Assembly: GCA_034189655.1 (NCBI GenBank)
Contig: JAXHUE010000030.1
Coordinates: 1 to 21,895 of the forward strand
DNA length: 21,895 nt
Source of the DNA: JAXHUE01 sp034189655
Lineage (GTDB): Bacteria; Chloroflexota; Dehalococcoidia; E44-bin15
Direction of reading: 5' to 3'
The notes below the pieces were generated by a model that did no database searches, was not told the DNA's origin, and worked only from the letters and a program-made list of their open reading frames with translations. Position 1 is the first letter of the stretch; each line of letters begins with the position of its first letter. Positions 13,569 to 21,819 of this stretch are shown piece by piece. The translations under genes were made by a program, and so were the position numbers.

Positions 13569-14489
13569 TCACTCGACCCCGAAGGAGAAGGGGTCCTTGT
13601 ATACCTCGATCCCCTCAAGGGCCTCACTCGCCGCCTCTCTTACGGTGTCATCGGGGTGGTCTAAGAACTCTCGCAGGCTCTCCTCGGCCTCGTCACCGCC
13701 GATGTCACCCAGGGCCGCGATCGCAGAGAACCTGACCTGGCTGTCCACGTCGTGTATGAGCCTCTCCAGGTGAGGTATGGCGTCCTCGTGCCCCAGCTCT
13801 CCGCAGGCGACCGCCGCCTCGTAGCGCATCTCGGCATCGGGGCTCTGGAGCTCTTTGAGCAGTGTGGGGAGCCAGGAGGGGTCTCCGTTTCTGCCCATGG
13901 CATAGAGGGCGCTGGCCCTCATCCTGGCATCGTCGCTCTCGTAGGCCTCCTGGATGATGGCCTTCACGCGGGGCACGTTCATGGCAGAGATGGCCTCGAC
14001 TGCCCGCCGCTTCACCTCGAGGCGCTCCTTGAGGTTGTCGATGGCGGCGACGAGGGCCCCTCTGACCCTGGCCTCGTCGCGGGGCAGCAGCTTCTCAAGC
14101 TCGGCGAGCACGGCGAACCTGCCCAGCGCCATGGCTGCTGCGGCGCGGACCTGCTCGCTGCTGTCCTCCTTCAGCATGTATATGAAGGCATCGATGAGCG
14201 CCCGGTGCTCGCATTCCCATAGCCCCTCGATGGATGTGGCCCGCACCCGCTCGTCTCTGTCTCCCAGGCAGAAGCGGAACACGTCGTCGAAGTTGAGCTG
14301 GCAGTCCCGCTCGGCGAGCTCTGCGAGGTGGGCTATGGCCTGCCGCTGCCGCTCGACGCCGATCCGGGGCCATACCTTTCGGAAGAACGCCATCTCCTCC
14401 GGGGCAAGCGAAGAGAGCTCGGCCAGGTGACACTGGGCCAGAGGTCTGTGCTCGTCCTTAAGGCCTTCTAAACACTGCTCCAGGGACAA
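13569..14489 (-). CDS. HEAT-repeat protein
   Basis: A 306-residue alpha-solenoid. At least six HEAT-like helical pairs can be followed from about residue 70 to 295, with recurring patterns such as VRATSIEGLWE, VRAAAAMALGRF, MRASALYAMGRNGD, MRYEAAVACGELG, VRFSAIAALGDIGG and VREAASEALEGI. Such proteins act as protein-binding scaffolds; PBS-lyase-type HEAT relatives occur in many bacteria. No catalytic motif, signal peptide or membrane segment is visible. The TTG start is supported by GGAGGAG nine bases upstream, which overlaps the end of tldE, indicating tight coupling. The partner may be TldD/TldE or the acetyltransferase (inference). Confidence 0.8.
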   Translation of the reverse strand: MSLEQCLEGLKDEHRPLAQCHLAELSSLAPEEMAFFRKVWPRIGVERQRQAIAHLAELAERDCQLNFDDVFRFCLGDRDERVRATSIEGLWECEHRALIDAFIYMLKEDSSEQVRAAAAMALGRFAVLAELEKLLPRDEARVRGALVAAIDNLKERLEVKRRAVEAISAMNVPRVKAIIQEAYESDDARMRASALYAMGRNGDPSWLPTLLKELQSPDAEMRYEAAVACGELGHEDAIPHLERLIHDVDSQVRFSAIAALGDIGGDEAEESLREFLDHPDDTVREAASEALEGIEVYKDPFSFGVE

Positions 14490-14508
14490 AGGTGCCTTCT
14501 CCTCCAGG

Positions 14509-15819
14509 TCATGCCTTGCTGGCCACTGCCAGCCGCGGCACGTAGAGTGCCGGCGTCCGCAGCGAGCCTCCGACCCACCTGGCCTCGCTCCCGATGGCGA
14601 CCAGCCCCTTCAGCACGTCGTAGATGTTGCCCGATACCATGGTGTCCTTCACCCGCCCCACGATCTGGCCGTTCTCTACCTTGTAGCCGAGGAGGACGTT
14701 GCCGCTGAACTCGCCGCCGAGGACGTTGCCCTGCTCGGCGCCGATGAGCTGCTCGATCACCAGCCCCTCTCTCATGTCGCGGACCATTGCCTCGAACGTG
14801 GTGTCTCCCTCGTCGATGGTGAGCGCGGCCACCGATGGCATGGGCACCCCTCCCCCCGCCCTGCTGCCGTTGCCCGTGCTCTGGGCCCCGGCGAGGGCTG
14901 CGGTCTGCAGGTCGTACAGGAACTGGGTCACCACCCCGTTCCGTACCAGTGGCGTCCGCCTGCTGGGCATCCCCTCGTCGTCGCAGGGGCGGCTCGCCGG
15001 GCGATAGGCTATGGTGGCGTCGTCCCACACGGTGAGGTGCTCATCGAGCACCCGCTCCCCCTGCCTCCCCGCCAGCGGCGATGCCTCCTGGTACACCATC
15101 TTGCCGTTTAGGGCGAGGGCCAGAGAGGAGAAGAAGGCGCTCCGTACGCCGTGGTGGGTGAACACCGCGGGCAGGTCGCCGCTCCTCACCGAGGCAGTGT
15201 CACGGGCCAGCTCGAGCTGCCTGGTCACGGCCTGTGCCAGGTGCTCGATTTCCTGGATGGGGCGGCACGAGCTGTCCATGTCCCCGACGAAGAGCATGTC
15301 AGTGCCCCGCACCAGTGTACCCTCGACGCCGACGGAGAAGAGGCTCTTGCGGTAGCTCGCCGCGCCCCCCCTGGAGTTGAGCATGGTCACCTCTACCGTG
15401 CCCCTGGTCACGCCGGCGTCGCAGAGGAGCTCCGGGGTATGAGCGAGGAGCCGGGATATGAGCGCCCCGCCCATCTCCACCATCTCCTCGATGGCTACCT
15501 GCTCGACCGCGGGGTCGAAGCAGTCTACCTGGGGGTAGCGCTGCCCCTGTGGGAAGAGGAACCTGGCCTCGGCGCCGAACTGTGCGGTCTCCACGGCCAT
15601 TGCCACCAGTGCCCGGGGGTCATCCAGCCCGGAGGTGGTGGCGAGGCCTATCTTCCCGTCCTTGATGATGCGCAGCGAGACCGATGAGCTCTCCTTGGTC
15701 TCCAGCATCTTCAGGCGGTTGGCCTCGAAGCCTACCGGGGTCTGCTGGGAGCGGACCAGGAAGCACTCGGCCTCCTCGGCCACTCTCTGCGATTGGGTGA
15801 GGACGTCTTCTAGCCGCAT
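14509..15819 (-). CDS. tldE: TldE/PmbA-family protein (metalloprotease partner subunit)
   Basis: The 436-residue product is full length for TldE/PmbA, the subunit that lacks the metal-binding motif and forms a heterodimeric protease with TldD. Visible family marks are LKMLETKESSSVSLRIIKDGKIG (36-58), the central SLFSVGVEGTLV region, THHGVRSAFF, and the C-terminal GEFSGNVLLGYKVENGQIVGRVKDTMVSGN segment. In Escherichia coli the TldD/TldE complex degrades unfolded peptides and matures microcin B17 and the CcdA antitoxin. Located 38 bases after tldD. No small precursor peptide is seen next to it. Confidence 0.9.
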   Translation of the reverse strand: MRLEDVLTQSQRVAEEAECFLVRSQQTPVGFEANRLKMLETKESSSVSLRIIKDGKIGLATTSGLDDPRALVAMAVETAQFGAEARFLFPQGQRYPQVDCFDPAVEQVAIEEMVEMGGALISRLLAHTPELLCDAGVTRGTVEVTMLNSRGGAASYRKSLFSVGVEGTLVRGTDMLFVGDMDSSCRPIQEIEHLAQAVTRQLELARDTASVRSGDLPAVFTHHGVRSAFFSSLALALNGKMVYQEASPLAGRQGERVLDEHLTVWDDATIAYRPASRPCDDEGMPSRRTPLVRNGVVTQFLYDLQTAALAGAQSTGNGSRAGGGVPMPSVAALTIDEGDTTFEAMVRDMREGLVIEQLIGAEQGNVLGGEFSGNVLLGYKVENGQIVGRVKDTMVSGNIYDVLKGLVAIGSEARWVGGSLRTPALYVPRLAVASKA

Positions 15820-15857
15820 TTCCTTCCCGTCGTTCTTGGAGTCGTGCCCCCTCCGCC

Positions 15858-17231
15858 CTATCTGCCCCCGACCAGGCAGTGCCTGATGCGGATGTGGGGG
15901 CTGCCATTGGACACCGGCAGCGGTGACTGCGGTCCCTTGCCGCAGCCTCCCCCCTGGTTCATGTCCAGGTCGTTGCCGATGGCATCTATGTTCTCAAGCG
16001 TGGTGAAGATGTTGCCGCTGAGCACCACCGGCCTCAAGAGCTCCTCGATGCGGCCCCTCCGCACCATGTAGGCCTCGCCGGCGGAGAAGGTGAACATCTC
16101 CATGCTGGTCATGCCGCCGTACCAGTTCTTCACGTATATCCCCTCGTCGATATCAGCGAGCATGTCGTCCAGGGAGACGTCCTGGGGCTCGATGATGGTG
16201 TTGGTCATGCGCACGATGGGGGGATAGCGGTAGTCGATGGCGCGGGCGTTGCCGGTGGGGGCCTCGCCCATCCTGGCCGCGGTCTCCCGCGAGTGCAGCC
16301 TGCCGGTTAAGATGCCCTCCCGTATCAGGTGGGTCCTCGTCGCCGGTACCCCCTCGTCGTCGTACCTGTAGCTGCCGCGGAGGTCGGGGATGGCGGCGCC
16401 GTCGACGATGTTCAAGTGCCTCCCCCCGAAGCGACGCCCCAGCACCATGAGTTCCTTCAGGCGCTCGTTCTCGTAGACGAAGTCGGACTCGGAGAGGTGC
16501 CCGAAGGCCTCGTGGGCGAACACCCCGGCGAGCACCGGGTCGAGCACCACGGTGTACTCGCCCCCCCTGACCTGGGGGGCGTCCAGCATGGCGACGGCGC
16601 GCTCGGCGGCCTCCTTCACCTGCTGGTGCAGGCCCGTAATGAAGCCATAGTCGCCCGCCGAGCCCATGCTCAGGCTGACCTGCTGCACGTCGCCGTCTTG
16701 GCGCGCGATCACCGAGGTGCGGAGGGTGACGTCTACCCGGCCCTGCTCTATGAGGCTGCCCTCGGAGCTGGCGAAGATGACCCTCTTGGCGCTATCGCTG
16801 TAGCCGATGACCGAGGTCTGCACCTTTGGCGTGGCCCATATGAGCTCGTTGTACTCGTCGAGCAAGACCTTCTTCTGTGCCAGGGGGATGGCCATGGGGT
16901 CCTTTACGATGCGGGGCGCGACCGTATCGACCACCGGCGGCACCGGTGCCAGCGCTATCCCCTCCCCTCCCACCAGGCGCGCCTGTGCCACCGCGAGCGA
17001 CACCCTGTCCCGCAGCCCTTCGAGCTCGTTGAAGCTTGCGAACCCCCAGCCACCACCGGCCAGGGCGCGCACGTTGCCGCCGAGGCTGGCGCTTAGCCCG
17101 ATGTCCTCAAGCGCACGGCCGCGGTACTGGATGCGGCTCGACTGGCGCTCCTCGACCCTCACCTCGATGTAATCGGCTGCGTGCCCCTTCAAGGCAGCGG
17201 CGATGTGGGCCCGTATCTCGGTGGTGTCCAT
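15858..17231 (-). CDS. tldD: TldD-family zinc metalloprotease
   Basis: A 457-residue TldD subunit. The metal site is HEAFGH (H240, E241, H245), the HExxxH pattern of the family, with a C-terminal cysteine ligand in GGGCGKG (C430). Other marks are GSAGDYGF, the SESDFVYENE stretch after the metal site and EGIYVKNWYGG. With TldE it would form a dimeric protease with an internal active site for unstructured peptides. The start ATG at 17231 is chosen because a TTGACA/TAAACT promoter lies between it and an alternative start at 17288, which is upstream of the -35. It leads the operon tldD-tldE-HEAT-GNAT and is divergent from the Kef-type gene. Confidence 0.92.
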   Translation of the reverse strand: MDTTEIRAHIAAALKGHAADYIEVRVEERQSSRIQYRGRALEDIGLSASLGGNVRALAGGGWGFASFNELEGLRDRVSLAVAQARLVGGEGIALAPVPPVVDTVAPRIVKDPMAIPLAQKKVLLDEYNELIWATPKVQTSVIGYSDSAKRVIFASSEGSLIEQGRVDVTLRTSVIARQDGDVQQVSLSMGSAGDYGFITGLHQQVKEAAERAVAMLDAPQVRGGEYTVVLDPVLAGVFAHEAFGHLSESDFVYENERLKELMVLGRRFGGRHLNIVDGAAIPDLRGSYRYDDEGVPATRTHLIREGILTGRLHSRETAARMGEAPTGNARAIDYRYPPIVRMTNTIIEPQDVSLDDMLADIDEGIYVKNWYGGMTSMEMFTFSAGEAYMVRRGRIEELLRPVVLSGNIFTTLENIDAIGNDLDMNQGGGCGKGPQSPLPVSNGSPHIRIRHCLVGGR

Positions 17232-17259
17232 GGTATATGCTCGTCTACGTCCTATTTCC

Positions 17260-17288
17260 AGTTTAGCGGCGGGGGTAGACGATGTCAA
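17260..17288 (-). promoter_or_regulatory. Promoter of the tldD operon
   Basis: Minus strand: perfect -35 TTGACA (17288-17283), 17-bp spacer, -10 TAAACT (17265-17260). Initiation near 17253 gives a 22-base leader before ATG 17231. Confidence 0.75.
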
Positions 17289-17295
17289 TCGCTGG

Positions 17296-17325
17296 CTGTC
17301 GCCGCGCGCAATCCTGTGCTACAAT
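17296..17325 (+). promoter_or_regulatory. Promoter of the Kef-type transporter operon
   Basis: TACAAT (17320-17325) preceded by TGC gives an extended -10; the -35 region (CTGTCG, about 17296-17301) is weak. It lies back to back with the tldD promoter, with only eight bases between the two -35 regions. Confidence 0.45.
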
Positions 17326-17361
17326 AGCTTGTCTCCTGTCTGTATCTGTGTGGAGTGGGCA

Positions 17362-19059
17362 TTGGAAGAGCTGGGCCTCCTGGTTGACCTGGTCATCGTC
17401 CTCGTCGCGGCGCTCGTGGGGGGGGTGCTTGCCCGTCGCCTTAAATTGCCCGTCATCGTGGGCTACCTGGTGGGCGGCGTCGTCGTGGGCCCCTACGGGT
17501 TTCGCCTGGTGCACGACATCGGGCAGATAGAGACCCTGGCCACCATCGGGGTAGTCCTCCTCATGTTCACCCTGGGCATGGAGTTCTCCTTGAGCACGCT
17601 GCGCCGGATGGGACGGGTGGCCATAGTGGGGGGCATCGCCCAGATAGCGGCCACCATAGCGCTGGGCCTGGCGATGGGCACACTGCTGGGGTGGCCGCTA
17701 CAGGAGGCCCTCTTCTTCGGCTTCCTCATCGCCCTCTCCAGCACCATGATCGTGTTGAAGCTCTTGGTCGACCGGGGGGAGATGGATACCCCCCACGGCC
17801 GGGTGATACTGGGCATCCTCCTGGTGCAGGACATCGCGGTGGTGCCGATGATGGTGGTGCTGCCCGCCATGGCGGGCACGGAGGTGAGCCTGCTCTCGGC
17901 GCTGGGGATTGCCCTGCTCAAGGCGGTGCTTTTCCTGGGGGCCATGCTGGTGCTGGGTTTCTGGGTGCTGCCGTGGCTCATGAGGCGGGTGGCCGGCGTG
18001 CGCTCGCGGGAGCTATTCCTGCTCTCTGTGTTCGGCCTGTCGCTGGGGGTGGCCTTCGTCACCTACTACTTCGGGCTGTCGATCGCGCTGGGGGCCTTCG
18101 TCGCCGGCCTGCTGATAAGCGAGTCCGACTACGCGTACGAGGCCCTGGCCGAGGTCATCCCGTTGAGGGACATATTTGCCACCCTGTTCTTCGCCTCGCT
18201 GGGGATGCTGATAAACACCGGCTTCCTGGCCGAGAACATTGGGGTGATCAGTGCCGTGGTGGCGGTCATCGTGGTGGGCAAGTTTGCCATATGCGCCGTC
18301 GTGCCCCGGCTCTTCGGCTACAGCGCCAAGACCATGCTCTTCACCGGCTCCGGGCTGTTCCAGATCGGCGAGTTCAGCTTCGTGCTCGCCGCGGCGGCCC
18401 TGGGCATGGGGGTGATCTCCCAGTACCTCTACGACTTGACCTTGACCAGCGCAGTCATTACTATAGTGCTGACGCCCTTCGCCTTGAGCCTGGCCTCAGG
18501 GCTGTACTATCGACTCAGCCAGAGGGAGCGCATCGCCCGCTTCCTGGCCCGTCGCGCAGACGCAGTGGTGCCTGGAATTAGGCAGGAGCTGGTGAACCAC
18601 GTGGTCATATGCGGGCACGGGCGTGTGGGGCGCAGCCTGGCCGTGATCCTGGAGAGGAGGGGGTTCTCCTACCTGGTGATAGACTACGACCCGCGGGTGA
18701 TCGATGAGCTGCGCGTCAAGGGGACTCACTTCATCTATGGGGATGCCAGCAACCCGGAGATACTGTCCCGGGCGCAGCTTTCGAGGGCGAAGGTGCTGGT
18801 GGTCACCATCCCCGACCCCATAGCGACGGAGCTTGCGGTGAGGAATGCCATGGCGATAAACCCCAGGCTCGACGTGGTGGCGCGGGTGGGCATCGACAGC
18901 GTGGCCGATACCCTAAAAGAGCTGGGCGTCGCCGAGCTGGTACGCCCCGAGTTCGAGGCGGCACTGGAGATAGTGCGTCACACCCTGCACCGCTTCGGCA
19001 TGAGCAGCCCTGAGATACAGTACATCGTCAACACCCTCCGCGAGGAGGGACTGCACTGA
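17362..19059 (+). CDS. Kef-type CPA2 cation/proton antiporter with C-terminal RCK domain
   Basis: About 565 residues. Residues 1-395 hold roughly twelve membrane segments of the Na+/H+ exchanger (CPA2) fold, including LPVIVGYLVGGVVVGP, FTLGMEFS and the GAFVAGLLISESDY stretch. From about 413 an RCK/TrkA-N domain follows: HVVICGHGRVGRSLAV (Rossmann glycine motif), VIDYDP, and GDASNPEIL. KefB/KefC proteins exchange K+ for H+ under nucleotide or glutathione control; here the exported ion is inferred. The domain length fits KefB-like proteins with a single RCK_N. The TTG at 17362 has GGAG (17352-17355) in place; an in-frame GTG at 17350 is possible but lacks such a site. The next gene follows after about 20 bases. 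Confidence 0.87.
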   Translation: MEELGLLVDLVIVLVAALVGGVLARRLKLPVIVGYLVGGVVVGPYGFRLVHDIGQIETLATIGVVLLMFTLGMEFSLSTLRRMGRVAIVGGIAQIAATIALGLAMGTLLGWPLQEALFFGFLIALSSTMIVLKLLVDRGEMDTPHGRVILGILLVQDIAVVPMMVVLPAMAGTEVSLLSALGIALLKAVLFLGAMLVLGFWVLPWLMRRVAGVRSRELFLLSVFGLSLGVAFVTYYFGLSIALGAFVAGLLISESDYAYEALAEVIPLRDIFATLFFASLGMLINTGFLAENIGVISAVVAVIVVGKFAICAVVPRLFGYSAKTMLFTGSGLFQIGEFSFVLAAAALGMGVISQYLYDLTLTSAVITIVLTPFALSLASGLYYRLSQRERIARFLARRADAVVPGIRQELVNHVVICGHGRVGRSLAVILERRGFSYLVIDYDPRVIDELRVKGTHFIYGDASNPEILSRAQLSRAKVLVVTIPDPIATELAVRNAMAINPRLDVVARVGIDSVADTLKELGVAELVRPEFEAALEIVRHTLHRFGMSSPEIQYIVNTLREEGLH

Positions 19060-19079
19060 ACGTATGAGTGGAGGGCCCA

Positions 19080-19700
19080 GTGACCCGAGTAGTACTGGTG
19101 AGACACGGACAGACAGAGTGGAACCGGGAGGAGCGCTTCCGCGGCAAGGTGGATATCGAGCTCGATGAGACCGGGTTCCGCCAGGTGGCGGCAGCGGCGG
19201 AGCAGGTGGCCCAGTATGGCCCGGTGGCGGTCTATTCGAGCCCGCTCAAGAGGGCGATGAGCACCGCAGAGCCCATCGCCAGGCGCCTGGGGCTCCGCGT
19301 GGAGCCGCTGGAGGGGATCAACGACATGGACTTCGGCTCCTGGCAGGGGATGGCCATCGCCGAGGTCAGGGAGCGCTACCCACAGCTCTTCGAGCAGTGG
19401 CGCTACAGCCCGGAGCGGCTCCAGATACCGGGCGGGGAGAGCTTAGACGGTGTGCGTGACAGGGTGGTCGCCGCCCTCGACGGTGCCGTGGCCCGGCACG
19501 AGGACCAGACCTTCGCCTTCGTCACCCACCGCGTGGTGTGCAAGGTGCTCCTCTGTTACCTCCTGGGCATGGACAACTCCCATTTCTGGCAGATAGCGCA
19601 GGACGCCGCTGCCATCAATGTCTTCGATGTGTGGGAGGGGGGTGCCAATGTGAGGCTGATAAACGATACCTGCCACTTAAAGGAAAACCTGGGGGCATGA
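19080..19700 (+). CDS. Histidine phosphatase (phosphoglycerate-mutase-like) family protein
   Basis: A 206-residue protein with the RHGQTEWN signature (R8, H9), GKVDIELDETG, SSPLKRAMSTAEPIA and a second catalytic histidine in VTHRVV (H150). The proton donor position, usually Glu in EIDFG, is Asp82 here (NDMDFGSW). Substrates of the family range from phosphoglycerate to sugar phosphates and cobalamin or mannosyl phosphates, and cannot be fixed from sequence. GTG 19080 is preferred because GGAGG (19070-19074) precedes it and the product then begins MTRVVLVRHG, as is typical; an in-frame GTG at 19068 is the alternative. Its stop overlaps the start of the endonuclease III gene (ATGA). Confidence 0.85.
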   Translation: MTRVVLVRHGQTEWNREERFRGKVDIELDETGFRQVAAAAEQVAQYGPVAVYSSPLKRAMSTAEPIARRLGLRVEPLEGINDMDFGSWQGMAIAEVRERYPQLFEQWRYSPERLQIPGGESLDGVRDRVVAALDGAVARHEDQTFAFVTHRVVCKVLLCYLLGMDNSHFWQIAQDAAAINVFDVWEGGANVRLINDTCHLKENLGA

Positions 19701-20353
19701 CCGTCGGTGAGGTCATCGGGCTCCTGGAGGGTGAGTACGGCTGCCCCAGGTGGCGGCCCCGCACGGAACCACTCTCCGAGCTCATCGGGACCGTCCTCTC
19801 CCAGAACACCTCGGATATAAACTCTCGCCGTGCCTTCGACGGCCTCGTCGCCACCTTCGGCGGCTGGGAAGCGGTGGCCCGTGCCGACGCGGGGCAGATA
19901 GCCGAGGCCATACGGGGCGGCGGCCTGGGCGAGATCAAGGCGCGGCGCATCAAGGCACTGCTCACCATCGTCCTCGAAGAGAGGGGCTCGCTGGACATGG
20001 GGTTCCTGGAGAGGCTCAGCACCTCCGAGGCCAGGGCGTGGCTCGAGGCGCTCCCCGGCGTGGGGCCGAAGACGGCGGCCTGCGTGCTGCTCTTCTCCCT
20101 GGGGAGGCCGGTGCTGCCGGTGGATACCCACGTGTATCGGGTGTCTGCGCGCCTGGGCCTCATCAATGGCCGGGCGTCGCCCGGGCGGGCACAGGCCATA
20201 CTGGAGGAGATTGTGGCGCCCCAGGCCAGGTACTCGTTTCACGTGAATGTGATCGCGCACGGCCGCACGGTGTGCCGGGCGCGCCGACCGTTATGTAAAG
20301 ATTGTGTGCTCGCCCAGAGGTGCCCCTCTGCGAGCCTCGGGAGCCCAGCATGA
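19697..20353 (+). CDS. nth: Endonuclease III-family DNA glycosylase
   Basis: A 218-residue helix-hairpin-helix GPD glycosylase/AP lyase for base excision repair of oxidised pyrimidines. LIGTVLSQNTSDINSRRAF (29-47) is the first family helix; LPGVGPKTA (119-127) is the hairpin with catalytic Lys125, and VDTHVYRV (142-149) carries Asp143. Four cysteines at 193, 200, 203 and 209 (C-x6-C-x2-C-x5-C) bind a 4Fe-4S cluster. The QNTSD form of the first motif is a variant of the usual SAQTTD, so thymine-mismatch or other specificities are possible. ATG overlaps the stop of the phosphatase gene as ATGA and its own stop overlaps the next start as ATGA, so the three genes are coupled. Confidence 0.92.
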   Translation: MTVGEVIGLLEGEYGCPRWRPRTEPLSELIGTVLSQNTSDINSRRAFDGLVATFGGWEAVARADAGQIAEAIRGGGLGEIKARRIKALLTIVLEERGSLDMGFLERLSTSEARAWLEALPGVGPKTAACVLLFSLGRPVLPVDTHVYRVSARLGLINGRASPGRAQAILEEIVAPQARYSFHVNVIAHGRTVCRARRPLCKDCVLAQRCPSASLGSPA

Positions 20354-20727
20354 GGCGGGAGCACTTTGAGGCCCTGGTGGAGGCGGCCATCGATGCCCTG
20401 CCCCAGGAGTTCCAGGAGGGCCTGGAGAACATCGCAGTGGTAGTGGAGGACTGGCCCAGCGCAGAGCAGGTGGCCAGCGCAGGAGTGAAACACCGCAGCC
20501 AGATGCTGGGCCTCTACGAGGGGATACCGCTCACCGAGAGGGGGTACCAGCCCAGCATGGTGCTGCCGGACAAGATCACCATATTTCAGCGGCCCATCGA
20601 GAGGTGCTCTCACTCCGAGGAGGAGATGGTGCGGACTATCGGGGAGACGGTGCGCCACGAGATAGCACACTACTACGGGATCGGCGAGGACAGGCTCATG
20701 GAGATAGAGGAGCGCTGGCGGCGGTGA
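20350..20727 (+). CDS. Small zincin-like metallopeptidase-family protein
   Basis: A 125-residue protein of the family formerly called DUF1025 (zincin_1). The N-terminal FEALVEAAIDALPQEF and IAVVVEDWPS are typical, and the C-terminal VRHEIAHYYGIGEDRLMEIE holds HEIAH (103-107) followed by Gly and a downstream Asp/Glu, a minimal metzincin-like zinc site. Peptidase activity has not been shown for most members. No signal peptide; cytoplasmic. Translationally coupled to nth through ATGA. Confidence 0.85.
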   Translation: MRREHFEALVEAAIDALPQEFQEGLENIAVVVEDWPSAEQVASAGVKHRSQMLGLYEGIPLTERGYQPSMVLPDKITIFQRPIERCSHSEEEMVRTIGETVRHEIAHYYGIGEDRLMEIEERWRR

Positions 20728-20762
20728 GCCTGGCGCCGGCCATACGTTCGAGGAGAGGATAG

Positions 20763-21776
20763 ATGCACAAGGTAGGGATAATCAACGTCACTGGCTACAT
20801 CGGCATGGAGCTCGCCCGTCTGCTCTCTCGCCACCCCGAGGTGGAGCTCGTCTCCGTTACCGGGAGGAGTGCCGTGGGCCAGAGGCTGGGTGAGCTCGTG
20901 CCACACCTTGCCACCATCGACCTGGTGATAGCGCCGGAGCCGGGTGATGTGGAGGTGGCATTCTCGGCGCTGCCGCACAGGACCAGCGCCCAGGCCGTGG
21001 CGGCGGCGCTCGAGGGCGGCGCGCGCGTCGTCGACTTAAGCGCCGATTTCCGGCTCACGGCGGTCTCCGAGTATGAGCAGTGGTATGAGACTGTCCACCC
21101 CGCGCCCCACCTCATCGGCGAGGCGGTCTACGGCCTGGTGGAGCTTGCCCGCCCATCGATACCACCGGCCCGGCTGGTGGCCAGCCCTGGCTGCTATCCC
21201 ACGGGCGCCCTGCTCGCCCTGGCGCCGGCGGTGAAGGAGGGGCTCATCGAGCCCGACATCGTGATCGATGCCAAGTCTGGGGTATCGGGTGCCGGCAGGA
21301 CGCCGAGCCTGGCCACCCACTTCGCCGAGGCCAACGAGAGCTGCTCTGCCTATGCCCTCGAGGGGCACCGCCACCTGCCGGAGATCGTGCAGGGGCTGCG
21401 GGGGTTTGACCCGGGGCTGGGGCCCCGGGTGACCTTCGTCCCCCACCTGGTGCCCATGAGCCGGGGCATTCTCACCACCTGCTATGCACACCTCAAGGAG
21501 GGAATGGCGGGGAAGGTGAGGGCGCTCTACAGCGAGTTCTACCTGAACGAACCGTTCGTGAGGGTGGTCGATGTCCCACCTGCCACCAAGCAGACCCTGG
21601 GGACCAACGTGTGCCTGGTCTACCCCACGGTCGATGCCCGGACGGGGAGGCTCATCGTGGTGAGCTGCATAGACAACCTGGTGAAGGGGGGGGCCGGGCA
21701 GGCGGTGCAGGCCATGAACCTGATGCTGGGTCTCCCCGAGGCCCAGGCGCTCGAGGCGGCCGCGGTCTACCCGTAG
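20763..21776 (+). CDS. argC: N-acetyl-gamma-glutamyl-phosphate reductase
   Basis: The 337-residue enzyme reduces N-acetylglutamyl phosphate to the semialdehyde with NADPH, the third step of arginine synthesis. VGIINVTGYIGMELARLL (4-21) is the dinucleotide-binding start, SPGCYPTG (141-148) contains the active-site Cys144, KSGVSGAGR follows, and EGHRHLPEI (200-208) has the catalytic histidine. The tail DNLVKGGAGQAVQAMNLMLGL is typical of the family. AGGAGAGG (20751-20758) precedes ATG. It follows the zincin gene by 35 bases. No other arg gene is present up to the window end; a tRNA gene follows immediately. Confidence 0.96.
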   Translation: MHKVGIINVTGYIGMELARLLSRHPEVELVSVTGRSAVGQRLGELVPHLATIDLVIAPEPGDVEVAFSALPHRTSAQAVAAALEGGARVVDLSADFRLTAVSEYEQWYETVHPAPHLIGEAVYGLVELARPSIPPARLVASPGCYPTGALLALAPAVKEGLIEPDIVIDAKSGVSGAGRTPSLATHFAEANESCSAYALEGHRHLPEIVQGLRGFDPGLGPRVTFVPHLVPMSRGILTTCYAHLKEGMAGKVRALYSEFYLNEPFVRVVDVPPATKQTLGTNVCLVYPTVDARTGRLIVVSCIDNLVKGGAGQAVQAMNLMLGLPEAQALEAAAVYP

Positions 21777-21778
21777 CG

Positions 21779-21807
21779 TTGCACTGCTGAGCCTGCTCTG
21801 ATATAGT
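21779..21807 (+). promoter_or_regulatory. Promoter of tRNA-Glu
   Basis: TTGCAC (21779-21784), 17-bp spacer, TATAGT (21802-21807): each hexamer is close to consensus. Initiation near 21814 is six bases before the tRNA. The -35 starts three bases after the argC stop. Confidence 0.7.
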
Positions 21808-21819
21808 GAGCTATAGAGT

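Noticed and set aside
17232..17288. N-terminal extension of TldD to 17288
   Set aside because: It would start at the -35 of a strong TTGACA/TAAACT promoter on the same strand, so the segment would not be transcribed from it.
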